Source: JBFIHF01 sp964411125
GTDB taxonomy: Bacteria > Myxococcota_A > Bradymonadia > Bradymonadales > Bradymonadaceae
Length of the DNA: 64,000 bases
Reading direction: 5' to 3'
Assembly: GCA_964411125.1 (NCBI GenBank)
Contig: CAYPJU010000002.1
Coordinates: 62,001 to 126,000 of the forward strand
Position 1 is the first letter of the stretch. Every line of letters begins with the position of its first letter. The position numbers and the translations under genes were made by a program. The notes beneath the pieces were generated by a model. It made no database searches and was not told the DNA's origin. It saw only the letters and a list, made by a program, of their open reading frames with translations. This document shows, one piece after another, positions 52,958-61,615 of this stretch.

Positions 52958-54703
52958 ATGAAGCAACGCATCGGGCCATACGCTATCGAGCGCCGCCTCG
53001 CCGTAGGAGGTCTGGGCGAGATCTACCTCGCGAGGCTCGAGGAAACGTCTGCGGGGACTCCTCAGACCGTGGCGCTGAAAGTATTGCTGCCGCAATTCGC
53101 CCGCGACCCGGAACAGCGACAGCTCTTCCTGGACGAGGCTCGGATTCTTTCGCAACTGCACCACCCGAGCATCGTGAGCGTCCACGATACGCTGCAAGCG
53201 GGAGACGACACGGTCATCGTGATGGAGTGGGTCGACGGAGCGGACCTCTCTCTGCTGCTTCGCCGCGCCCGCGAGATCGGGGCGAGGTTCCCTCTCGACG
53301 TCGCCGCGGCGGTCACGATTCGTCTCTGCGACGCGCTGCACTACAGCCACACGGCCACCGATTCGGCGGGCCGACCGCTCGAGCTCGTGCACCGCGACGT
53401 CAATCCGCACAACATCATGCTCACCCACGCAGGCGAGGTGAAACTGATCGACTTCGGGGTCGCGAAATCTTCGGGCGGGGTGCGCATGGACACGCGCACG
53501 GGCTTCGTGAAGGGCAAGCTCCAGTACATGGCCCCCGAGTACGCCGCCGGCCGAAGCCACGATCCTCGGTCGGACATATTCTCGGCGGGGCTCTGTCTCT
53601 ACGAGATGGTGACCGGCCGACCAGCCTACGAGGTCGACGACCCGACGCGCCTGGTGGAAGGGGTGAAGACCGCGAACATGCCGCGTCCGACGGAGTTCCG
53701 CCCCGACATCCCGCCCCTCCTCGTCGACATCATGTCGCGCTCCCTGAAGCGCTCTCCCGACGACCGGTACGCATCGGCGGCCGCCATGAAACGAGCGCTC
53801 GAGGGTTTCATGGTGCGCGAATCGCCGAACTGGAACCGGTCGGCGATCGCCGAGCTCGTGGGGCGCCTGGCGCTCGTCCCGTCGGGATCGGCGCTGACTC
53901 CGAGGCCCGACCCCGCCTCCCGCCCCACGCTGGTCGATCCTCGTCACGGGGAGAGCACGAGCCCGGCGGGGACGGTGCTCGACACGGCGGTGCAGCCCGA
54001 TACGGATCCGGAAGGCCCCACCGCCGCCCATCACGATTTGCTGGACGGGTTCGGCGAGGGCGACGCCGACGAACCCACGGAGCTGCACCGCGATCTGATG
54101 CCACCCGACGTGGCGCCGACCCAGAAGCACCACGACCTGGCGAGCCTGGCGGACCTCGCCGAAGCCGCCCGGAATGGCGATACGGGGGCGACAGTGCCCG
54201 ACGACATCGCTGTGATGGAGACCGTGTTGGACGAGAACTCGGACGCGGCGCCGACCGCCGTTCTCTCGCCCGACGCGTCGAGCGCGGGTCTCGCGGCTTC
54301 GCGCCCCAACAAGGCGAGCTGGGAGAGCGGGTTCCATCGCCACGACAACGACACCACGGACCCGTCGTTCCACGCCCACGATGCACGCGCCTTGCGTGAC
54401 GCGCTCGCCGAGGAGGCGTCCGTCGACCGTTCCTACGGCGACGTCCCTTCGGCCGAGAGTTCCGGCGAAGGCCCCGCCCATCCGTTCGCGGTGATCGAGC
54501 CGACGGACTGGTCCGACTACGAAGAGACGCGCGCGAACAAGAAGTTACGCGCCGATTCGGTCGACGGGAAGACGGTGGGAGGCGCGAAAGCGAAGCGAAA
54601 GGCCGCCGACGGTGCCGACGGGATTCCGGTCGAGGTGATGCTGGTCGCCCTCCTCGCCCTTCTATTCGTCGCACTGATCGTTTATACAGTATCGTCTAGC
54701 TAA
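52958..54703 (+). CDS. Hanks-type Ser/Thr protein kinase with tail anchor
   Basis: The 581-residue product begins directly with the kinase domain: LAVGGLGEIYLA (14-25), Lys41 in ALK, Glu60, catalytic HRDVNPHN (145-152), DFG (165-167) and APEY near 188. After residue 300 comes a 250-residue acidic, repeat-like linker with HHDLL, LHRDLM and KHHDLASL strings. The last 20 residues are hydrophobic (VEVMLVALLALLFVALIVYT), so the enzyme is C-terminally tail-anchored. ATG 52958 is the first start after the divergent gene. Confidence 0.92.
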   Translation: MKQRIGPYAIERRLAVGGLGEIYLARLEETSAGTPQTVALKVLLPQFARDPEQRQLFLDEARILSQLHHPSIVSVHDTLQAGDDTVIVMEWVDGADLSLLLRRAREIGARFPLDVAAAVTIRLCDALHYSHTATDSAGRPLELVHRDVNPHNIMLTHAGEVKLIDFGVAKSSGGVRMDTRTGFVKGKLQYMAPEYAAGRSHDPRSDIFSAGLCLYEMVTGRPAYEVDDPTRLVEGVKTANMPRPTEFRPDIPPLLVDIMSRSLKRSPDDRYASAAAMKRALEGFMVRESPNWNRSAIAELVGRLALVPSGSALTPRPDPASRPTLVDPRHGESTSPAGTVLDTAVQPDTDPEGPTAAHHDLLDGFGEGDADEPTELHRDLMPPDVAPTQKHHDLASLADLAEAARNGDTGATVPDDIAVMETVLDENSDAAPTAVLSPDASSAGLAASRPNKASWESGFHRHDNDTTDPSFHAHDARALRDALAEEASVDRSYGDVPSAESSGEGPAHPFAVIEPTDWSDYEETRANKKLRADSVDGKTVGGAKAKRKAADGADGIPVEVMLVALLALLFVALIVYTVSSS

Positions 54704-54730
54704 TCCGAGCCTTGCACCACGGACGGAGCG

Positions 54731-55219
54731 ATGCACATCCTCGGACTCGACCCGGGTAGCCGGTACACGGGATACGGAATCATCGAACGCACCGGCGGCC
54801 GATTGCGCCACGTCGCGAGCGGGCGCATCAACGCCACCCGTGGCGAAGACTTCTCGCACCGCCTCGATCTGATCTACCAGGGCCTCACCGAGGTGCTCGA
54901 GGAGCATCCGTGCGATCAGGCCGCCGTGGAATCCCTCTTCACCGCGCGAAACGCGATGTCGACGATCAAGCTCGGGCACGCGCGCGGCGTTGCGCTCCTG
55001 GTACTGCGGCACTACGACTTGGAGATGAGCGAGTACGCTCCCGCGCAGGTGAAGATGTCGGTGGCCGGCCACGGGCGCGCGAAGAAAGAAGACGTCCAGG
55101 CTATGGTGAAGCGGGTGCTCGGCGTGAAAGGCAAGATCAGTTGGGACGCCTCGGACGCGCTTGCGGTTGCGATCTGTCATGCGCAGGCGAGCGACTTCAA
55201 CCGCCGGCTGGAGGCGTAG
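54731..55219 (+). CDS. ruvC: Holliday junction resolvase RuvC
   Basis: RuvC resolves Holliday junctions in recombinational repair. The 162-residue protein has the RNase-H-like acidic set: Asp7 in LGLDPGSRYTGYG, Glu68 in AVESLF, and the C-terminal pair in WDASDALAVAICHA (Asp138, Asp141). GGAGCG precedes ATG 54731. It heads a compact ruvC-ruvA-ruvB operon. Confidence 0.97.
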   Translation: MHILGLDPGSRYTGYGIIERTGGRLRHVASGRINATRGEDFSHRLDLIYQGLTEVLEEHPCDQAAVESLFTARNAMSTIKLGHARGVALLVLRHYDLEMSEYAPAQVKMSVAGHGRAKKEDVQAMVKRVLGVKGKISWDASDALAVAICHAQASDFNRRLEA

Positions 55220-55222
55220 CGC

Positions 55223-55831
55223 ATGATCGCACGATTGACTGGAAAACTGCATGAGCTCGGGCTCGACGAAGTGGTCCTCGACGTTCGCGGCGTCGGCTAT
55301 CACGTCCACGTGCCGATCGGGACGGCGCAACGCGCGCCTCGCGACGACGATGGGAACGTTTCGCTGCTCGTGTATACCGCCGTCCGGGAGGACGCGATTC
55401 AACTGTTCGGGTTCGCTTCGACGGACGAGAAGGCGGTCTACAAGAAGCTGATCTCGGTGTCGGGTGTGGGCCCGAAGATCGGGCTCAACGTGCTCTCGAG
55501 TCTCTCGGTCTCCGAAGTGGTGTCGGCGGTACGTGCCGACGATTACAAGCCACTGACCGCGGTCAGCGGCATCGGAAAGAAGACTGCTCAGCGACTGGTG
55601 CTGGAGCTCCGAAACGCTTTCGACGACCTCGCCATCTCATCGGGGACCCAGGTGGCACCGCCCGTGCCCTCGGACGGCGGCACGATCGACGACGTCCGCG
55701 CCGCGCTCCTGGGGCTGGAGTATCAGCCGGCGGTCATCGAAGGAATCTTGCCGGAGCTGGCGCCCCTTGCGGAGGCGGGCGAAGCCGCCGAAGCTCTGGT
55801 GAGAAAGGCGCTGAAGATGTTGCGCAACTGA
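55223..55831 (+). CDS. ruvA: Holliday junction branch-migration protein RuvA
   Basis: RuvA binds the four-way junction as a tetramer and loads RuvB. The 202-residue protein has the OB-fold start MIARLTGKL, helix-hairpin-helix motifs around VSGVGPKIGLNVLS (about 80-93) and VSGIGKKTAQRLVLEL (about 114-129), and a C-terminal UBA-like domain after a Pro-rich linker. It starts 3 bp after the ruvC stop. Confidence 0.97.
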   Translation: MIARLTGKLHELGLDEVVLDVRGVGYHVHVPIGTAQRAPRDDDGNVSLLVYTAVREDAIQLFGFASTDEKAVYKKLISVSGVGPKIGLNVLSSLSVSEVVSAVRADDYKPLTAVSGIGKKTAQRLVLELRNAFDDLAISSGTQVAPPVPSDGGTIDDVRAALLGLEYQPAVIEGILPELAPLAEAGEAAEALVRKALKMLRN

Positions 55832-55841
55832 AGAGGTCTGG

Positions 55842-56864
55842 ATGCCCCGCGAAACACTCATCGAAACCACGGTGCTGGAGGACGAGGAGAACCTCGAGAC
55901 CTCGCTGCGCCCCCCGAGCTTCGACGATTTCGTCGGACAAGAGTCGCTGAAGGAGAACCTCGGCGTGATGGTGAAGTCCGCGAAGATTCGCGGCGCGGCG
56001 CTCGACCACCTGCTCTTCAGCGGGCCGCCGGGGCTCGGCAAGACGACCCTCTGCCACATCATCGCGCGCGAGCTCGACAGCAACATCCACGTGACCTCGG
56101 GCCCCGCGCTCGAACACAAGCGCGACCTCGCCGGGATCCTGACCGGGCTGGAGGACGGCGATGTCCTCTTCATCGACGAGATCCATCGGCTCAACACGGT
56201 CGTCGAAGAGAACCTCTACCCGGCGATGGAGGACGGTTACTTCGACATCGTGCTGGGTGAAGGAGTTCACGCCCGGAGCATGAAGTTGACGCTGCCGCCG
56301 TTCACGCTCGTTGGGGCGACGACACGGTCGGGGCTCATGTCTGCTCCGCTGCGTGACCGGTTCGGATTCACGGCGCGGCTGGAGTACTACGACACGATCG
56401 CCCTCGCCCGCATCGTCAGGCGCTCCGCGGAGATCCTGGGCATCGCCATCGCGGCTGACGGCGCCGAGGAGCTCGCGCGACGCAGCCGCGGCACGCCCCG
56501 TATCGCGAACCGCCTGTTGCGACGGGTTCGCGACTACGCCGTGGTAGAAGGTCGAGAATCGATCGACCGCGAGCTCGCGGACTACGCGCTGGAGCGGATC
56601 GACGTCGACTCGATGGGTTTCGACACCCTCGACCGGATGTATCTCGATGCGGTCGTCAACAAGTTCGACGGTGGACCGGTCGGGCTCGACACGATCGCGA
56701 GCTGCATCGGGGAAGAGCGCGACACGATCGAAGAGGTGATCGAACCGTTCCTCCTGCAGGTCGGCTACATCCAGCGCACCCCCCGCGGTCGTGTCGCATC
56801 TCGCGCCGCATTCGAACATCTGGGCGTCGAGTATCGAACCAGCGGTCAGGGCACCCTGGTATGA
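55842..56864 (+). CDS. ruvB: Holliday junction ATPase RuvB
   Basis: RuvB is the AAA+ motor of branch migration. The 340-residue protein has FDDFVGQESLKENL, Walker A SGPPGLGKTTL (about 60-70), Walker B FIDEIHR, sensor 1 GATTRSG, the arginine-finger region PLRDRFG and the C-terminal winged-helix (GYIQRTPRGRVA). Its stop overlaps the following gene (ATGA), so the operon probably continues. Confidence 0.98.
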   Translation: MPRETLIETTVLEDEENLETSLRPPSFDDFVGQESLKENLGVMVKSAKIRGAALDHLLFSGPPGLGKTTLCHIIARELDSNIHVTSGPALEHKRDLAGILTGLEDGDVLFIDEIHRLNTVVEENLYPAMEDGYFDIVLGEGVHARSMKLTLPPFTLVGATTRSGLMSAPLRDRFGFTARLEYYDTIALARIVRRSAEILGIAIAADGAEELARRSRGTPRIANRLLRRVRDYAVVEGRESIDRELADYALERIDVDSMGFDTLDRMYLDAVVNKFDGGPVGLDTIASCIGEERDTIEEVIEPFLLQVGYIQRTPRGRVASRAAFEHLGVEYRTSGQGTLV

Positions 56865-57418
56865 GTAGCCCCGAAGACCACCTTCGCGCCTTTCTCGAGT
56901 CGCTCGGCTTCGACCTCGACGGCGATCCTCATCTGAAGCGCACCCCTCAGCGGGTGAGCGAGATGTTCGCCGAGCTCTTCTCGGCCCACCAGGTGCCGGC
57001 GCCTTCGATGTCGGTCTTCGACGCCCCCCCGGGGTCGGGGCTCGTGCTCGCGACGGCGCTCCCGTTTCGCAGCATGTGCGTCCACCACCTGGTCCCTTTC
57101 TTCGGCACGATCGACATCGCGTATCTACCGGGCGAGCGAATGTGCGGCTTCGGGTCGTTCGGTCGCGTGATCGAGTGGGCGTCGCGCCGGCCTCAGATCC
57201 AGGAGGAGCTGGTCGCCCAGATCGCCGAAGTGCTCGACGAGCAGATCGCGCCGCGAGGACTCCTCGTACGATGTCGCGCACGGCAGATGTGCGTCGAGAT
57301 GCGCGGCGGGCGCCAGGGGACCTACGTTTCGCTGCACGCGACGGGGGCCCTCGCCGCTGGCGGTGATCACTACGCTGCAGCGCTCGGGCAGATGGGCGAA
57401 GCCGAGAACGAGCTGTGA
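56861..57418 (+). CDS. folE: Atypical GTP cyclohydrolase I (FolE) homologue
   Basis: FolE converts GTP to dihydroneopterin triphosphate. The 185-residue product has KRTPQRV, a zinc set Cys73 and His76 in SMCVHH and Cys144 in RQMCVEMRG, so zinc binding is likely kept. But the catalytic His two residues before the last cysteine is Gln142, and SMCEHH has Val for Glu (74). LVAQIAEVL and the end GTYVSLHATGAL are also divergent. It may have a changed activity. The start overlaps ruvB and the stop overlaps the next gene, so all are co-translated. Confidence 0.75.
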   Translation: MSSPEDHLRAFLESLGFDLDGDPHLKRTPQRVSEMFAELFSAHQVPAPSMSVFDAPPGSGLVLATALPFRSMCVHHLVPFFGTIDIAYLPGERMCGFGSFGRVIEWASRRPQIQEELVAQIAEVLDEQIAPRGLLVRCRARQMCVEMRGGRQGTYVSLHATGALAAGGDHYAAALGQMGEAENEL

Positions 57419-58314
57419 GCGTGGCGGTGATCGGAGCGGGCCCGGCAGGGGTTTCCGCCGTGGCGTGGCTGGACAAGTTCGGCTGTCCGTTCACCTGGTT
57501 CGACGCCGAGGGCACGATCGGTGGCATGCTCCACGACGTCCACAACGCGATTCGCGACTACCCCGGCCTCGCCGCGGACCGAGGCGTCGAGGCAGCGCGG
57601 CTGCTCGCCTCGTGGTCCCACCACCACCCGGGGACCCACGCGGTCGTTTCGATTCGGCGGGAGGGCTCCCGGTTCGGCGTCGACGAGCAGGAGTTCGACG
57701 CCGTCGTGATCGCCACCGGAACCCGCAAGCGCCGACTCGGAGTTCCGGGAGAAGACGAAGGGATGGGGGATTGGGTGACGCAGAGCGCCGCCCGCGACGC
57801 TCATCGCTACGCCGGTCGTGAAGTCGCGGTCGTCGGTGGTGGGGACAGCGCGGTCGAAGGGACGATCCGGCTCGTGGAAGCGGGCGCTTCACGGGTCGTG
57901 CTCCTGGCGCGGTCACCGCTCAGAGCGCGCGCCTCCTTTCGACGGCGCCTCGAAGAGTGCGGGGACGTGGTCGACCTGCGCGTCGGCGCCGAGGTCGTGA
58001 AGATCAGTCGCTCCGAGACGGGGTGTGTGGCGCAGCTCCGCGATGGAAGCCTGGTCGAGGTGGCGGCGCTGTTCGTCCGCATTGGCGTCGTGCCCGCCCT
58101 CCCCGCTCTCGAACTGCCGCTCCTCGTCGACGAGGAGGGGTTCGTCGTCACCGACGAAGGCGGCCACACCAGCGTCCCCGGAATCTTCGCCGCCGGAGAC
58201 GTGACATCGACGCCGTTGCGATCTATTGCCTCTGCAGTCGGCAACGGCGCCACGGCCGCACGCTCGGCCGCGGCATGGCTCGAACGTCCCTCAATGGAGT
58301 CGAGAAGTTCATGA
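57415..58314 (+). CDS. Thioredoxin-reductase-like flavoprotein lacking the redox CxxC
   Basis: The 299-residue protein has an FAD loop VIGAGPAGVSAVAWL (4-18), GIGG-like TIGGML, an NAD(P) loop VVGGGDSAVEGTI (139-151) and the FAD end GIFAAGDVTSTPLRSI (about 261-276), the TrxR domain order. Where thioredoxin reductases have CATC, residues 124-127 are SAAR, so it cannot be a classical TrxR. A ferredoxin/flavodoxin-type NADP oxidoreductase or an unknown flavin enzyme fits better. The start is GTG 57415. It overlaps folE and accC on either side by 4 bp. Confidence 0.85.
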   Translation: MSVAVIGAGPAGVSAVAWLDKFGCPFTWFDAEGTIGGMLHDVHNAIRDYPGLAADRGVEAARLLASWSHHHPGTHAVVSIRREGSRFGVDEQEFDAVVIATGTRKRRLGVPGEDEGMGDWVTQSAARDAHRYAGREVAVVGGGDSAVEGTIRLVEAGASRVVLLARSPLRARASFRRRLEECGDVVDLRVGAEVVKISRSETGCVAQLRDGSLVEVAALFVRIGVVPALPALELPLLVDEEGFVVTDEGGHTSVPGIFAAGDVTSTPLRSIASAVGNGATAARSAAAWLERPSMESRSS

Positions 58315-59666
58315 AGTTTTCGAAAGTCCTCATCGCCAACCGCGGGGAGATCGCTGCCCGCATCGCCCGCACATGCAAACGGCTCGGCCTGCAGACGGTC
58401 GCGATCTACTCCACGGCCGACGAGGGAGCGCCTCACACCGAGATCGCCGACGAAGCGGTCTGCGTCGGTGAAGCCCACGTCACCAAGAGCTACCTCGACA
58501 TCGACGCGGTCCTGGACGCCGCGGAGTCGACGGGGGCCGACGCGATCCATCCCGGCTACGGCCTGCTGAGCGAAAACCCGCTCTTCGTCGGACGGGTCGC
58601 CGAGGCCGGGATGACCTTCATCGGACCGTCGCCGGAGTCGATGAAGTTGATGGGGGACAAGGCGGCGGCGAGGGCTTTCGCCAAGAGCGCCGGGGTGCCG
58701 GTCGTGCCGGGCTCCGAAGGTCCAATCGACGACGAAGAGGCCGCCGTCGAGTTCGCCACGCGCTTCGGCTATCCGCTGCTCGTGAAGGCTGCCGCGGGCG
58801 GTGGCGGTATCGGGATGAAGCTCGCCACCAAGGAAAAGAAACTTCGAAAGGCGTTCCAGGAGTGCAAGCGGCGTGGCGAGTCGGCGTTCGGGAATCCTGC
58901 AGTCTACCTCGAGCGATACGTGGAAGAGCCGCGACACATCGAGGTGCAGGTCTTCGGCGACACCCACGGAAACGTCGTCCACCTCTTCGAGCGCGAATGC
59001 AGCGTCCAGCGACGTCACCAGAAGGTGATCGAGGAAGCGCCCTCCCCTGCGATGGCCGACTTCCCCGGCCTGCGCGAACGGATCACCGGCGCCGCGGTCG
59101 CGCTGGCGCGCGCTGCCGAGTACGTCAACGCCGGCACCGTCGAATTCATCTTCGACGACAAGACCGGCGAGTTCTATTTCATCGAGATGAATACCCGGCT
59201 GCAGGTCGAACACCCCGTGACCGAACAGATCACGGGCTACGATCTCGTCGAGTGGCAGTTGCGGGTCGCGAACGGCGAAGCGCTTCCGGCGACGCAGGAC
59301 GATATCAGCCTCGACGGTCACTCGATCGAATGCCGAGTTTACGCCGAGAACCCGGCGAAGATGTTCATGCCGGCGCCGGGAGCGATCACGGAATACGAGG
59401 AGCCGACCGGCGAAGGCGTCCGCGTCGACTCCGGGGTGAAGCCGAACTGGAAGGTCACGCCGTTTTACGACCCGCTCATCTCGAAGGTCACGGTCTGGGC
59501 CAAGGATCGAGACGCGGCGCGGAGCCGTATGATCGACGCGCTCGGCGACTACCGAATCGAGGGTCTCACCACCAACATCGACATGCACTGCGCCGTCCTC
59601 TCGCACGAACAGTTCGCCCAGGGTCGGGTGCATACCTCGTGGCTCGAGACGCTGGAGTGGCTGTGA
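58311..59666 (+). CDS. accC: Biotin carboxylase subunit (acetyl-/acyl-CoA carboxylase)
   Basis: AccC carboxylates biotin with bicarbonate and ATP. The 451-residue ATP-grasp enzyme begins KVLIANRGEIAARIARTC, has HPGYGLLSENP, the ATP loop KAAAGGGGIGM, ERECSVQRRHQKVIEEAPS and EMNTRLQVEHPVTE with the catalytic Glu/Asn/Arg set. It overlaps the flavoprotein gene (ATGA). A small biotinyl carrier is encoded 52 bp downstream. It could serve acetyl-CoA carboxylase or another acyl-CoA carboxylase; no carboxyltransferase gene is in the window. Confidence 0.96.
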   Translation: MKFSKVLIANRGEIAARIARTCKRLGLQTVAIYSTADEGAPHTEIADEAVCVGEAHVTKSYLDIDAVLDAAESTGADAIHPGYGLLSENPLFVGRVAEAGMTFIGPSPESMKLMGDKAAARAFAKSAGVPVVPGSEGPIDDEEAAVEFATRFGYPLLVKAAAGGGGIGMKLATKEKKLRKAFQECKRRGESAFGNPAVYLERYVEEPRHIEVQVFGDTHGNVVHLFERECSVQRRHQKVIEEAPSPAMADFPGLRERITGAAVALARAAEYVNAGTVEFIFDDKTGEFYFIEMNTRLQVEHPVTEQITGYDLVEWQLRVANGEALPATQDDISLDGHSIECRVYAENPAKMFMPAPGAITEYEEPTGEGVRVDSGVKPNWKVTPFYDPLISKVTVWAKDRDAARSRMIDALGDYRIEGLTTNIDMHCAVLSHEQFAQGRVHTSWLETLEWL

Positions 59667-59717
59667 GCCCCGACGCAGGCTAGACTCCCCCCAACCACCA
59701 GAATTCGAGAGCACGAA

Positions 59718-59939
59718 ATGGCTGAAGAGATCAAAGCACACATCACCGGCACCATCTGGAAGATCGAGGTCGAGGTCGGCGAAGAGGTCGAAGAGGACGA
59801 TGATTTCGTCATCCTCGAGTCGATGAAAATGGAGATGCCGATCGCCGCCGAATACGACTGCGTCGTGAAGGAGATCCGCTGCGCCGAGGGCGATGCGGTC
59901 GAGGAAGGTCAGGTCCTCTTCGTCGTCGAAGAAGTCTGA
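59718..59939 (+). CDS. Small stand-alone biotinyl carrier (BCCP-like) protein
   Basis: This 73-residue protein is just a biotinyl/lipoyl domain, with the biotin-accepting Lys37 in ESMKMEMP and the complementary strand EGDAVEEGQVLFVVEE. It lacks the N-terminal Ala/Pro linker of AccB. Sited right after accC, it is the natural acceptor for that biotin carboxylase. Similar ~70-residue carriers serve acyl-CoA carboxylases in several bacteria. It ends 10 bp before a convergent gene. Confidence 0.95.
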   Translation: MAEEIKAHITGTIWKIEVEVGEEVEEDDDFVILESMKMEMPIAAEYDCVVKEIRCAEGDAVEEGQVLFVVEEV

Positions 59940-59948
59940 GAGACCACC

Positions 59949-61520
59949 TCACTTCCTCGATGCCGCATCGACCGGCAGGTAGAGAGCGTGAAGCGCATCC
60001 CCGGCGGCGCTCTCCCCATCTCGCTGTAGAAGACCGCGTCCGCATCGGAAGACGGCCACGATGTCCGACACCGAAGCGCCGCTGAGTTGGGTGAGGCGCA
60101 GGGGCCGGTCGTCGTCGACACTCTGCTCCGCCAACTCTTCGAGTTCTTCGCACGTCGTCGAAGCCGGGACGTCGACGAAGGCTTCTTTCGACCCACTGTA
60201 CAGGTGCCCGATCACCACCAGCCGCGAGTCGTAAGGCTCCCGGAGCTTCAACGGCTCTTCCACGATAGGCGTTCTCCCCACCATCGCGCTTCGCATCTGT
60301 CGCGGGCCAGCCAGGTCGACGACCGCCGCCACATCCTCGGCAGGCACCTCCGGCTCGACCATCAGGTAGAGGTAGAGGGGGTCCTTCTGCGTGCCGAATA
60401 GCTGACGTGTTCGCAAGAGCTCGGTCCTGGAATCGTCCACCACGGCCGCGACGACCGATAACCAGTCATCGGTCGCGGTAGTCGTCAGCGCCTTCTTCGG
60501 CTCGGAAAGCATGTCCTTCGGAATGCGGCGCTTGGCGAAATCCGTCGTCACATCCACCTCGCCGTCCGACGTGATCTGCACCACGACCCCGTCGCGCTCC
60601 AACGACAGCGCTGCCCCCTCGACATGGGGAAGCTCCAGCGCGTGGCCCCGTGCGAAGACGTCGGCCTCCCGTAGCCGCACCAGATAGTGCTCGGTCGCGA
60701 CGAACGTGGTCGCCGCAGCCCCGGCCAGGATGAGGGTGGGAACCCACGCCGCGATTCGGATCGCTGCACGGCGCCGAACGACATCGTCGGTCCGGGCCCT
60801 TCGCGCGATGACCGTCACCACTCCCGTCCAGGCTACCAGCAGAGCGGTTAGAAAGGGCGTCGCCCAGTAGGCGCGCATGGCGTGAAAGTGGCTTCGTACT
60901 GCGATGGTGGGCGAACGGTACAGCGACTCCAGCTCCAGCGCAGCCGCGCCGAGCCAATGGGTCCAAAGCGCGAGAACGGCCAACCCGGTGATCGATGCGA
61001 GCGCGCGCGACGTCGAACGGTCCGCGCCCGAGACCGCGCGAGCCAGAATCGGCGGCACGAGCACCAGGTACGCGAGGATGCTCGTCGCGACGGCGTACCA
61101 GCGAAGATGCTCGCTCGCTGCGAACCACAGCCCGATCGGGATGACGACCAGCGCCCCGACAATCCCCTCGCGCTTCCAGCGATGCCGGGCGACGAACACG
61201 GTCGCGAAGGACGCGTAGGCCCAGAGCGCGAAAGCGATCACGAGCCCCATCGCGAACATCTTGATCGTGGAACCGAGAAGCGCAGCGACTCCGGCGAGCG
61301 ACCCGATCACGTCGTAGTCGGTGGCGATCGAGTACGTGGAGCCGGCGGCGAACCCGCCGCCGATCAACGCCAGTGCGGGCGGAATCCACCAGAAATAGCG
61401 GTCGCCCACGCGACGACGAATCTTCGGGACCGACAAGAAAATCGTGAGGAAGATGGCAATCGCGTAGACCGCTCGTGCGTACCAGGGCACGAGCCGAAAC
61501 ACGTCGAATACTTCCTCCAT
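59949..61520 (-). CDS. Polytopic membrane protein of unknown function
   Basis: The 523-residue product has seven or eight transmembrane helices in its N-terminal ~290 residues and a soluble alpha/beta C-terminal half. The soluble part holds two similar domains of the type LERDGVVVQITSDGEVDVTT ... LYLYLMVEPEVPAEDVAAVV ... SRLVVIGHLYSGSKEAFVDV, which recall ExbD/TolR-like or periplasmic sensory folds, but I do not recognise it. The ATG at 61520 is the start. It faces accC-BCCP tail-to-tail and is followed upstream by murD on the same strand. Confidence 0.75.
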   Translation of the reverse strand: MEEVFDVFRLVPWYARAVYAIAIFLTIFLSVPKIRRRVGDRYFWWIPPALALIGGGFAAGSTYSIATDYDVIGSLAGVAALLGSTIKMFAMGLVIAFALWAYASFATVFVARHRWKREGIVGALVVIPIGLWFAASEHLRWYAVATSILAYLVLVPPILARAVSGADRSTSRALASITGLAVLALWTHWLGAAALELESLYRSPTIAVRSHFHAMRAYWATPFLTALLVAWTGVVTVIARRARTDDVVRRRAAIRIAAWVPTLILAGAAATTFVATEHYLVRLREADVFARGHALELPHVEGAALSLERDGVVVQITSDGEVDVTTDFAKRRIPKDMLSEPKKALTTTATDDWLSVVAAVVDDSRTELLRTRQLFGTQKDPLYLYLMVEPEVPAEDVAAVVDLAGPRQMRSAMVGRTPIVEEPLKLREPYDSRLVVIGHLYSGSKEAFVDVPASTTCEELEELAEQSVDDDRPLRLTQLSGASVSDIVAVFRCGRGLLQRDGESAAGDALHALYLPVDAASRK

Positions 61521-61615
61521 CGAACCTCCAGAAAGACGGGCGGCACAGATACGGACACAGAGTGATAAGGCCGAGCGAGGCGGCGACTAGCCGATGGCGC
61601 GTCCGATCGCTCCGG

